DNA of 64,000 nucleotides from Atrichornis clamosus (Eukaryota > Chordata > Aves > Passeriformes > Menuridae). Shown here in pieces: positions 34,701 through 45,785 of the stretch (positions within the stretch are counted from its first letter, which is position 1; each line of letters opens with the position of its first letter). The position numbers and the translations under genes are program-made. The stretch is taken from the NCBI GenBank assembly GCA_013400975.1, contig WBMZ01014036.1, positions 62,001 to 126,000 on the forward strand. Reading direction: 5' to 3'. Below the pieces are notes generated by a model, which did no database searches, had not been told where the DNA came from, and saw only the letters and a program-made list of their open reading frames with translations.

Positions 34701-37700
34701 GAGGAGCATTTCTCACAAAAGTGATGCTGATTCCCAGGCCCTGCCTTCATTGCCAGGCAGCTGCTGCGAGAGGGGAGGTATTGGCACTTATTAGCACTCA
34801 GGTGCTTTTGTCTCCCCATCCTTAGGAGCCGGCTGGACCCCCAGATTACAGTCTGGAGTGGAGAGAAAGCAGGGGAGGTTTCTGAGGATGACCGAGGTCC
34901 TATGGTGATGGTGTTGGAGATGTGGGTTGCCAGGTACCAAGTGAGCATTGCAGCATTCCTGTTTGGCTGCTGGGTACCACCACCAGCCCGCGGGGACATG
35001 GCTGCCTCCCCAGGCTGCTGGCAGCACCAGGTTATTGGCTGCTGCCCCTGGATGGCACACGTGCTCAGGCTGGCCACGTGGGACTGACATGGGAACTGAG
35101 AAAGGACATCGACCACAGGGCACCAGGTAGGTCCTACAGGCAGAGGGGACCAGGGGGAGGCATCTCCCGTGGGCTGGAACACCTAGTCCTCAGCCCTGCC
35201 TGATGCTCCTCTCCCCCAGGCTCACCCAGAGCTGGTGATGGCCACGGTGCCCACACCAGAGGGTGATGCTGGGGTCCAGGACCTGCCAGGCCGGTGTGGG
35301 CCAGTGCACCCCCCTTGCTTAACTATTTCCTGCCCATCCCACCAGGGATTCACTTCCTGGCCCAGCAGCTGAGTAATGCACGGCTGCAGGAAGGTGGATG
35401 GCCAGGTGAGGGGCAAGGGGGTCAGAACAGAGAATCCCCAGAATGTCCCAGCTCTGCCGTGCCTTGCACGGTGTCCCCTGGCAGCCCAGCACAGGGCTGG
35501 ATGTGGCACTGATACGGCCTGGGTTGGATGCAGCACCTCACAGGGGCCTTGCAATTGCTCTTGAGACTCTCCAGGCTTTTCCCAAAACCAAAGTGCTCCA
35601 AAAGGCAGGAGCACAGACACAGCTCAGCTCAGTGAGACAGCTGCTGAGTGGGTGGGGAAAGGGGGAGAAGTAGAGGGCCGTTTTAATTTAATTCTGGCTT
35701 CAGGTATTAACAGGGCAAATAATTGTCTACATTTGCTTAATGCCATTCATAAATATTAGCAAGATATCAAGAAATGCCGTGGATTCTGCCACCAATTTTG
35801 TCAGGGCTGGAGTGGGCTCCTTGGTACCCATTGCCCTAGTACCCATCTCTCCTGGCTTGCTCCCAAAGGGAGCACAGGGACACACCTGCAGACGGCAGCG
35901 AGCATCCCAGGGGGGAGCCAGGGCAGAGAAAGGTGTGGGGCATCACCAGTGCCCTGGGCCCATCTGTCTGTATTCATCCCACTGGGCACTGGCAGTGCTG
36001 CTGGGAATAAATGTGCTTGGAGCTCAGGCACCACCTGATCACCCCCGGTCATCACCCAGGTCATCGTCGTCCCCAGCTGCTGAACATCCCTGGTCCCCCA
36101 TGACAGCCAGGCTCTGGCACAGCCCTGAATGCAGCTGTGAGGACGGGGTCATGGAAATGCTGGAATTGCAGGGAAACTGAACTGGAAAACTGTTTTAGGA
36201 GGACTTGACTTGAGCCTAGCGATGGAGCTGGCTCTGTGTCACTCACGTGCTGGGGTGAGGGCACTGAGCAGTCAGGCACAGCCCAGCACCACGGCATCCC
36301 CTGTGAGAACAAGGGGCCAGCTCAGCAGGGACACACAGGTCCCAGGGGCAATGGATCAGCTCAGCAGGGACACACAGGTCCCAGGGGTGATGGCAGGTGG
36401 GAAACCCTCGGTAGCTGGGACAATACTGACAGCGGTTCCTTGGCAGTGCCAGCAGCTGTGACCGTGCTGTGCCTGGAGCAAACACCTGCACTGCAGGATT
36501 GATGCCCTGGATGGTCTGTACATCCTGCCCTGGACACTTCAGTGGGAGAAAGCTGGAGGCCAAAGGCACTGAGGGGGCTGTGGGACACTTGGCTGGCGTG
36601 GGGCCAGGCCAGTGCCCATCACTACATGTACCATGGCACTACCTGCCCTGTGGCACCGGGGACTCCTGCTCATGCAGAGCCCTGCAATGCCAGCCTGAGC
36701 TCCAGGGCAGCTCCAAGGGCTGTGGTGATCCCACCTTTCACCATTATTCCTCACTTTTTTGGAGTGACAGAGACAACCTTCCTGCTGCTCCTGATGTCTG
36801 TCCAAGCTTTAACTTTTCAGGATGCCTTTTGACAACAACTATCTTCATATTGCAGGACACCAAGCTCTAACACATCAGCATTCTACAAAGCCAGCAGAGC
36901 CACCCAGCCCAGAAGGTCCTGGTGGGACCAGGAGCAGCCATCACCGAAGGAGACACCTGGGTGAAGGCTGGACCACCCAATCCCTCATGGAACTACACTG
37001 GCTGGAGCAGCAAGTGCAGGGATGCCAGGATGGCATCCAGCCCAGAAATCACCTAGACCCAGACAGTAAGTCCTATGCAAGCATGGATGGACTTCTCAAA
37101 GGTCCCATCTCCTCTCTGGTGAGGCTGCAGCTGCCACTGCCTGGGCAGAGGTAGCAGCAGGCTTAGCACAACACTCCTCTGGCCCAAGGACGGGCTCTGC
37201 CCCCGCAGGAGGCGCCAGCGACAGATCCGTCTGCCACAACATCCCTTTGCTCCCATCCATTATCTCACCACCAGAAAGCAGCAAAGCTGGGCTCCATGAC
37301 CATGCCCCAGCAAAGCCTGGGACCCTCACCCACACTCAACCCCCTGGGCTTAACTGCCCTGGGCTCTCTGGCTGTGTTTTGGAAACATGCCCATGGCTGG
37401 GATGGCCAAGGCTCCTCATGTTCCTGTCCCTGGAGTGCAGTGCCATCACCACCTGTGAGCAGTGCTGGTGAGAAGCACAGAGGAACGTGTGGGAATTCCA
37501 GAATGCTGAAAGGCCTGAACAGGGCAGAAGACAGATCCTGGCAGCCAGCCTGGTGCTGCCTTTTACCTCTGTGATGATAAACCCGCAGGCTGGCCCTTCT
37601 CCACAGCCACAAACAACCCCTGAGTGTGGCACCATGTGCCAGCACCTGGGATGGCTGTGGGTCACAGCACCGGGGTCAGCTGGCGATGCCACCCCCAAAC

Positions 37701-37900
37701 CCTTCCACATCCCCGGCACTGTAGACCTCCCACATAAACACCCCTTATTTCAGCACCTCGACCCCACTGCTGTTTTGGAACTGATCTCCCGGGGCAGGGG
37801 GATCCCACGGGGTCCCACGAGGCCAGGGAAAGCTGAGCAGCAGAGCAGCCCACCTGGGGAGGGATGGGGAGATGCACAGGGCATCCATGACCCCATCGGA
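31711..37900. other. USH1G-FADS6 spacer, left part
   Basis: No protein gene is recognised. ORFs are short, proline/glycine-rich and unlike known families. The spacer includes a 39-bp tandem duplication (36316-36393) and an AT-rich patch at about 35690-35775 (GTATTAACAGGGCAAATAATTG, CATAAATATTAGC) that may be regulatory. Confidence 0.55.
36316..36393. repeat. 39-bp tandem duplication
   Basis: Two adjacent copies, each containing CAGCTCAGCAGGGACACACA followed by GGTCCCAGGGG. They differ at a few positions near the ends. Confidence 0.9.
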
Positions 37901-38140
37901 GCCGCTACCTCCAGAGCAGGGAGCCCAGCCCGCGGCCCCGCTCAATAACCGAGCTAACGAGAGCCGCTGTCAACAAGTCCGCAGCTCCCCAGCCGGCGCA
38001 GGAAGGACGCCTGCTCCAGGGATCCGGGAGGAGAAACCTGTTTCACTGACCTTGCTCCATCACCGCCTTCCTGGCTGCGCCGTGGGCGTTTGGGGCTGCG
38101 GCGGGGGGCGAGCGGCTCGGCGGCCCCTCAGGGGCACGGC

Positions 38141-38170
38141 GAGGAGGAGGAGGAGGAGGAGGAGGAGGAG
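38141..38170. repeat. (GAG)10 trinucleotide repeat
   Basis: Ten uninterrupted GAG units directly precede GATGAGTGGG. In one frame they encode poly-Glu and in another poly-Arg. Confidence 0.97.
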
Positions 38171-38171
38171 G

Positions 38172-38321
38172 ATGAGTGGGGCTGGGGCCGCATCGCCGGC
38201 GAGCCGGGGCGCGGGGGACGCGTCGGGCGGGAGGGAGGACGAGCCCCCGCTCCGTCGATGCCGAGCCTCGGCGCGGCTCCTCGCCTGCCTGCGGAGCCTC
38301 GCTCCACCCCTCATCCGCTAA
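38172..38321 (+). CDS. 49-codon ORF in orphan CpG island, doubtful
   Basis: The ATG directly after the GAG repeat opens a 49-residue frame (MSGAGAASPASRGAGDAS to CLRSLAPPLIR) that ends in TAA. An AATAAA at 38320-38325 overlaps the stop. There is no recognisable domain. High GC makes chance ORFs common, so this may be noise or the first exon of a spliced transcript. Confidence 0.15.
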   Translation: MSGAGAASPASRGAGDASGGREDEPPLRRCRASARLLACLRSLAPPLIR

Positions 38322-41300
38322 TAAAGCCTCCGCCGCGCCGGTCCCTCCTTTGCCACTGACTCACGAGCTGACCCAGCCCAATCCCCGAACTGCCCCGCAC
38401 TTCCATTTTCTGACCTACAAAGCCGCGCTCGTCCCCACCACTCTCCTGCTCCTTTACATAAGAGCACCCGGCTCCAAACCAAGCCCTGCGGCACTGGGAC
38501 ACCGGCAAGTGATGCCCGAGGGGCGACAGTGGGTGCTCGATGGCACGTACGGGCTCAGTTACCTGTGCCCAGGGACGTGCCGACCCCGGCTCTGGGTTTC
38601 GTGGGTGCTGCACAGCCCTCGAGGGCACTCACTGACACCCACAGATGGCATCTTCCCAGGGGCTTTGCTCGCGTTTCTGGGGGTGGGAAGGGGAGGTGAG
38701 CAGCAGGTGCTGTTCTTGGCATGGCGTTCCACCTGCTCTGGTGCCAGGGAATGCCTTCACCCCGCTGTCCTGGTGCTTTGGCACCCCTCCAGTACCCCGA
38801 AACCCGCCCGGTCGGGTTTGGAAAGCAGGCCAGAGACGGCTGGGGAGGTGGAGGCATTGTGGGCACCTGTCAGACTGTGATGGACTGTGCCGGACTCATC
38901 TCCACTGCTGGACAGGGAACAGCTCTGGCCACATCCTGCCCCTTCTCCTCTCACCTGGGAAAAGCAGAAAAACATCTCTTTTTTTTTCAGTTGCTTTCAC
39001 AGACAGTGACAAGTGCTGCTCCGTGTGAAGCAGGACTTCACTCCAAAGGTGGAGGATGAGCATCTTGGGTCACAGCAAGGACCAGGTGACAGCACCTGCC
39101 AGCATCCCTGCAGGAAGGCTGTAGGGCAGAGGGGCCCACAGGCTATCCAGAAGATACAGGGATCCCCATGGAGTGAGACCCTGGAGCTTTGTGTCCCAGA
39201 ACTGGATGCAGTGCCAGGCCAGGATGGGCTGGGAGAGAAGCAGGAGCTGGCTCAGCGCTGCCTGACGTAAGAGGTTATACAATGCAGAGCAGGCAGGGTG
39301 CTGGAAGCAGCATCGGCACGTCTGTGCCCAGAGCCCTGCTCCGGCTCCAGGATAACACCTACAGGAATGGGGATAGCCCTGCCCTATGCTGGGCATCCCT
39401 CACGAAGACCTGGGGTGACAGTGAGGGCTCCCTGACCCTCCCCAGGAGGCATTTTGGAGGTGCCAAGAGAGGCCCCCGGGTGCCAGGAGAGCAGCACGGC
39501 TCCTCCCTGCTGGCACCGGGTGATAGATCAGCCCCCGGTATTCGAGGCAGGCGGCTGAAGGTGTTACTCACCTGGCCCGAGGCTGCTCAGCTCCGCCAGG
39601 CAGAGATGCCACGTGCTCAAACTGCCTTTCCCAAGGGAGGATCAGCCAGTGCCTCCTGGGTGGCTTTCCATGCCAGGAGGGATGAGCAGGTCCCCAGCCC
39701 TCCCCGGGCATCCAACAGACACGAGGGGCTGGGGGAGATGGCACGGGATATGTGTCTTTCTGAAGGGCAGCACCAGCTCCCTTTCTCACCACCCCAGGGA
39801 CAGGTGATGCCAAGAACTGTGCCAGCCCTGACAGCAGGACAAGGCTGTGTTGGGACTTGAGGCTAAAAGAATCACCTTTTCACACTGTTTCTTCCCAAAA
39901 TTATTGTGTAGGTAAGGAAGGGGTGGGATCTGGCAGCACTGGCTGTCTCTCCTCAGATGTCCTCCCCACCCCGGCTCCCCACCAGCCCTGCCACCAGCAG
40001 AGCCTTCCCAAGGGACAGAGGGCAACCTGCCCTGCACTTCCACGGAACAGGGAATAGGCACGGGAACCCATTCATGACACCGCTGTGGGCTTGTCTTCTG
40101 GCAAGGTAATTCTGTTCACCACAGGACTTTTTCCTATAGGAAAGGGAGACCTGCTGTTAGGGAAAAGTAGAGCTTATGGGGATATTTTTTCCATGTCTGA
40201 CAGCAGGTTTTCTCCCACTCTGGAGCAGATGGAGTGAATTCCTAGGTGACAAATTGCTCCATGGGATTGGGAAAACACATCAATCCACGTGCACGCTGAA
40301 CCTGGGATTTCCCATGAGCTTCAGGGAGGTTGGCTTCACCCTTTCTTCCAACAAAACACAAGTCTTAGTCACCCCTCTTCCAGCAAATTTCCTGGTTTTC
40401 TGAGGGTATTCCTGGTTATTCTGAGGGTTGCCACGTGCCAGAAGGCAACATCCTTCTTGGGAAGTGGGCTCAGACTGGGCACCTGGGCTATTCCCAGAAC
40501 TGCCTTTGGCCTCTCTTGGTAAATCTCACTATCAGCTCCCTGCCTGGCTCCAGCTGGCCATGACCCAGCCGGGGATGTGGCCTCAGGATGCCTTCTGTGT
40601 TTTCCGTCGGATCCGGTTGCCTTTGGGCTCCCTGGGCTGGTAGGTGCCCGGGTGGTGCTGGTGGCACCTCGTGAGCCCTCTGTGCATGTCAGAGGAACCC
40701 TCTGAGCTGTGCCAAGGGCCCCGTGACACTCACGGTGCCACCACAGGCGACGCAGGAGGCCGGTCTTATCTCACCTTGTGCCAAGCTTGGCTCATTGTTG
40801 ATTGTTCTCTTCCCAATCAGGAAGAAAGGTAAAAATAAACCTTACTTTTTCTGCAGAACTGCCCTGTGAGTCTTCATTCCTGATGTGTCAGTGTCCAGCT
40901 GCTCCAGGTATGGCTCCCTTGGGCCAGCAAGGACCTTCCACGGGTGCACAGCCTCTGATGGACCAAAAGAGCCCTTGTAGGAAGGGAAGGCTTTAGGGCT
41001 TTAGGGCTGAGCTCTTGCTCAGCTTGCACCCAGCCTCATCCCTGTAGTTCCTCTCTCCCTGTGCCCTCTAGCGCAGCAACTCCCAGAACCAGAGGACTGA
41101 AAACCCTGGAACTTTGGGGAGGATGCTGAGGAAGATTCAGAGGCCCTCAGGTCCCCTGGGTTGGCAGAGCATCCAGCTCTACCTGCCATGACAGCTCCTA
41201 CACCCACAGTTTAACCCTAACCTGGTTTCTATTCTAAGCCCTATTTTTTTTTCATGGGCCTCCTCCCTCTTTTGCTGTGCCCCACTTTGCCCTCCCGCCA

Positions 41301-44300
41301 GTGATCTCTGGCTGCCACTGACCCCGATCCTGGCAGGACCTTGCTGAAGTTGGTAATAAAACACACTGGTGAGGTGAGGCTGCTTGGGTCAGGGTGGCTC
41401 CTGCTTCCCCAGGCTGGGATTAAGGAGCAGCACCTTGGATTTACCTGCAATGGCTTTTGGTGGGAGGGGAAAAGCGGGAGGAATGGGGACAGGGAGACTT
41501 TTCTTTCGTGGGAAAACCAGTTGGAGGATTAACAGCTTTCCTGGTGTTTGTGTTTTCTTAGTAGGCTGTAAAAATGCCAGTTTTAAGGCACCAGGGATAG
41601 AAGACAGCTTCTTCACCCAGTGCTGCTGGCAGGGCTCTGTTTGAAGCCATGTGCCAGCCAGAGCTGACCCACAACCTCCTCGGGGCTCCTCTAGATATTC
41701 CCTTGGTGGACTGGGATCCAGAGCACGACTGCTCCAAAGGTATCATTAGAAGAGTCGTGTTTTTCCAAGCTAACTGGTTGTATGGGTCCGGCTGTGCTGA
41801 TGAAATAGCTGCCAGGCAGCATGTGAGTTATCCCTCTGGATGGCAGGGAGCACTGGGCACTTGCCTGGAAGAAGAAACAAAAACTGCCCTCAACGAGTGC
41901 CCAGTTCAGCAGGGCTCTGGTGGGCTGCCTGTGCCCACTGGGAAGGACGTAATGAAAAAAGTGGACACACTGGGCACTGGCTGGATGCTTCTCCAAGCCT
42001 GGCAGGAAGGTGGAGCTGGGAGAGACCTTCTCCCCATCCCCTCAGCTCAACCATAATCTCCCCGCAGCAGCCAAAATTGGGAAAATAGGTTAGAGCCCAC
42101 AAGACCGGCAAGGTGGGGATGCATTCTTGGAGTCTGGCTGGATTTGGGCAGCACTTTGGCTCCCAACCAACTTTCCAGCCCGCATGAATGACGCAGCACA
42201 TTGGCTTCCCACCCCGGCCGGGCGGCTCGCGCCGTTCCAGCGCTGCCTCCCGGGCACGGCCAGTTACATCATGGCCCCAGCTGCCCTCGCCTGCCCTGCG
42301 GCCGGAGCAGCGTGGGATCGGGCACCTGCCCAGGGACCATGGCTCCTAATTGCTGTTTGCACCCAGGGTGTCACCACCCTGCCATGCCAGGGAACAGCAT
42401 GGATGCATGCCCAGAGGAGGGCAGTGCCCATCCCAGGTGCAGGGGCTGCCTCATGTAATCCCTCCTCTTGCTAATATAAGCTGTACGTGGGATTCTTAAT
42501 GAGGAGGGAGCTTTCTGTCTTGCAGGAATTCCTCGTTTCCGTGAATTCAATGTGTCCTGATACCACAAAGAGCAGCAAGAGAGACAAAAAACAGGTATGG
42601 GTCGGTGCCACCTTAGCTCTGGCTTCCTAAGCTGGGCAAACGCAACAGTCCCAGCAGAGCCTGGGGGAAAAAGGAAGAGGGACTCAGCCTTGAGCCCTGC
42701 ACTCCCTGCCAGGCCCTTTCCCTTCTGGCATGTGAAGCCATCAGTGGAAGCTGGCAGGGAGACCTGTCCCCCAAAAGCACCTGTGGGTAGTGGCACTGAG
42801 CCACTCTGGCAAACCGTCCTTGCTTGGCCGTGGATCAGCCCAAGGGGGCAAGTGCCAGGTAATGCCATCCTGGGGTCCACATCCTCCCTCTGCATGCTGA
42901 GGAGGTTGGAAATGTTCCTCTTTCCTCGAGAGGGCAGAGGATGGAGCCTGGAGTTACCTTGCCTGCACCAAGTGGTACAAATTTTGCGTGGGCGTCTGAT
43001 GGGGAGCTGCCGGGTTGGGTGCCTGCCCGCGGGGACTCGTGTTTGGCCAGCTCTGGTGGCTCTGTCTGGGGACCAGGAGGGCACCTGGGAGCTGAGAGGG
43101 CTGGGATTGGGCAGTGCTGTGTTTACAAGGAAAAATGTATTAAATTTTTGAGGACTGGAAGTGTAGAGTTGTGCCCAGGGTGTTGTTCCAGTGCTGGCTG
43201 CTGACCGGCGCTGCAGCGATGATTGCTTCCCTCCTCAGGGCTGATCCTTGCCAGGACAGAACCCCCCAGGACTCCAGGGTCACAAAAGAGCTGCTGGGCT
43301 AGCAGGAGAGAAGACTCGGCCATCCTTTGGTGGCACTGTTGGTGGCAGGCTCAGCATTCTGGAAGCAGAGAGGGACGGAGCCCGCAGCATCTTCACCGCG
43401 CGCCTGCGTTGGGTAACACCTGGCCAGGCGGTGACGCCAGGGACAGAGGGGTGGGGGCAAGCAGTTTCGGTCGGGGCAAGAGCAGAGGCACCCAAACCAG
43501 TGATTACCTTGGCCCTGAGCTGCTAAGTGGAGGAAGTCTGTGATTAGTTGACACCTCCAGCCAGGCTTTGGAAATTAAGCTGGGCTGGAGCAGGGGTGGA
43601 TGACAACTGCTTTATTCACTGCTGATATATAAAACTGAAAACACGGTCCGGGCACGGTATCAGGATATGCTGCTGGTGGATATGCAGCGAGTCCCCACGG
43701 GCTTCTGGGGTGCTCATGGGCAAAGGTGGGTTTTGGTGCTGTGGCTTTGAGCCCTGGGCTGGGATGTCCAAGGGCTCAGGGCAGGTTTTTGTGGTGGATT
43801 TGGTTTTCACGTGCGTTGAATAAACCTCCCTCCACCAGCCACTGCTGGTCTCACACAGCCTTGGGAAGTCAAAAAATTACACCTGGTGCTTGTCCCTGAG
43901 CTTTGGGGTTCTTGTTTTTGCAGGTGACTACTGGAAAGCAAAGAAGGAAGGTGGTTGTGTTTGTCTCCATGGCGTAGCTGATACCAGGCCCGTGTTTGAC
44001 TCCATGCAAGGAAGAACCTCCCACTGTGCCAGGCAGTCCCATGGGTCTGTCCCCACTCTGCAAGGCGGGGATGCTCGTGGTCAGCACAGCAGCACGTGGG
44101 CCTAGACAGGACCTGGAGGGCCATTGTCCCAACCCCAGTGCCGGGAGGGTTCAGGTTCTGCAATGCCGTGTAGTCCCTAAAGCTCGCAGGAGTGAGGAGT
44201 TAGGTTGATCTCTCCATACCTGGCTGCTGCTGGCAGGTAAATCCCAGCTCTTCTCACCCGAGGGTGAACATCACTGAGGTTTAGCAGAGCAATTTCCCCC

Positions 44301-45108
44301 CAGCAACCTGCCCAGCAACATCCCCAGCATCCATCTCAGGGTCAAATGGGTGAGAAAAGTACAGCAGTGATGGAAAGGATAGTGTGAATAACACTGGAGG
44401 TGTGGGGCCTGCAACGCCTTGCGGGCTGGACACTGCCCTTTGTGGGTCTTTGCCATTCAGACACTTCCATGCAGAGGTGCCAGAGCAGCACAGGGAGGCA
44501 CTGGACGAACACAGAGCCTGGATAAGACCAGGCTTCTGTCCACAATGCCTCCCCCGCAGCCAGTGCACGACCCAGGGCTCTGCCCACCCCGTCTCGCCAT
44601 TGTCCGGTCTGTGCTGTGCAAACAGGTCGGCCAGATTAGCCAGCACTGGGATCCAGCTTCTTCCCGGAGCTCCTGAGGACAAGCGGGAAGTTTTCCATAG
44701 TCCGAAGTGGCCATTTGTGCCCTGCAAACTGTGAGACATCCCCGGTGTTTATTTAAGGTTAAAAGCATGACCTGGCCACATCCTGGCAGGACTGGGAGGA
44801 CGTGGGCTAAAAAACAGCCCTGAATACGTCTGGTATCTCACTGCCCCTGCCAGCCCCGTCCCAGCCTGGCACCACCAGAGCTCACAGAGAGGCTGTGGCA
44901 GCACCCAAGGTCTTGATCCCTAAGAGGGAACTTTGCAACCCATGGGATGGAGCTCAGTGTCTGTGCCCCCCTGACAGCCAAGGTTGTGGTCCTTGGGAGG
45001 GGATTTTATACCCCATGGGCCAGGGCTTGGTGGCTATGCCAGCCCTGGCATCCCCTGGGAGCCTCTTGCCCCAGCACACAGATCAGGCTGGGTCTCACAT
45101 TTTGGAAG

Positions 45109-45268
45109 CCCACCAGCCCAGGGCTGAGAATCCCTTGGGAACCCACCAGCTCAGGTCTAAGGATCCCTTGGGAGCCCATCAGTCCAGGTCTGAGCATCCC
45201 TTGGGAACCCATCAATCCAGGACTGAGCATCCCTTGGGAGGCCACCAGTTCAGGGCTGAACTTCCTGC
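45109..45268. repeat. 33-bp minisatellite, about 4.8 units
   Basis: Units start at 45109, 45142, 45175, 45208 and 45241 (last partial). The consensus is CCCAYCAGYCCAGG, then TCTGAGCATCCCTTGGGA. Because 33 is a multiple of three, all frames repeat as 11-residue units, giving a protein-like but unsupported ORF. Confidence 0.92.
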
Positions 45269-45755
45269 ACTTTTGGCCAAAAGACAGCACGAGCAGTCGC
45301 TGCACGGAGCTGTGACTCCCTCTGGTGCCTGCCCCGAGCCTCCCGAATTTGTCCTTTGCTCCTTCCTCATCCCACAGCCCCAGGGATGGAAGGTTTGGGG
45401 TGTCCCAGCTGGCTGTGGGGCAGCCCTGGGTTGGGTGGGTGGGTGAGTGGGGACCGGAGCTAATCTCCCACCTTGGCAGCAGCTGTGGGAATTGCTCGGC
45501 TGTGGAACTCGGGATGTGCCGAACACCTGTGTGCCAGGGCCCGAATTTGGGATGGAAGGAGCTGCTTTCGGGGTGATGGAGGCAGGGCTCTGCCTGCAGA
45601 TGGAGCTCCTCGCTCGGCCGCTGGGCTCAGGGAAAGGGGTGGGGTGAGGTGGAGGATCCGGAGAATTTTTCCTTCTTCAGGACCCCGTGGCTCTGCCAGA
45701 CCCCAAAAGGCAAAGACGACAGTGTTTAAGCTCTCCATGCTGGGCAGGGGATGAT

Positions 45756-45785
45756 GGTAATTAATCCTTCATTAAGTTAATTACC
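45756..45785. promoter_or_regulatory. perfect inverted repeat of TAATTA sites
   Basis: GGTAATTAA (45756-45764) and TTAATTACC (45777-45785) are exact reverse complements separated by 12 nt (TCCTTCATTAAG). Each arm holds a TAATTA homeodomain core, and the spacer adds another ATTA. This is either a candidate regulatory element or a chance AT palindrome in GC-rich surroundings. Confidence 0.4.

Larger units (their letters stand above)
37900..38400. promoter_or_regulatory. orphan CpG island in USH1G-FADS6 spacer
   Basis: A sharply CpG-dense stretch (CGGCGGGG, GCGAGCGGCTCGGCGGCC and similar, with many CG steps) not attached to any recognised gene. It contains a (GAG)10 repeat and a small ORF. It may be the promoter and first exon of an unrecognised transcript, possibly noncoding. 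Confidence 0.5.

Noticed and set aside
39189..39860. 223-codon ORF in the USH1G-FADS6 spacer
   Set aside because: Gly/Ala/Pro-rich with no motif or homology that I recognise.
42371..43084. 237-codon minus-strand ORF in the USH1G-FADS6 spacer
   Set aside because: No domain, no matching splice sites with neighbours, composition like surrounding noncoding sequence.
44895..45446. 183-codon ORF with 11-residue repeats
   Set aside because: The repeats come from the 33-bp minisatellite, which is open in more than one frame; nothing else supports coding.
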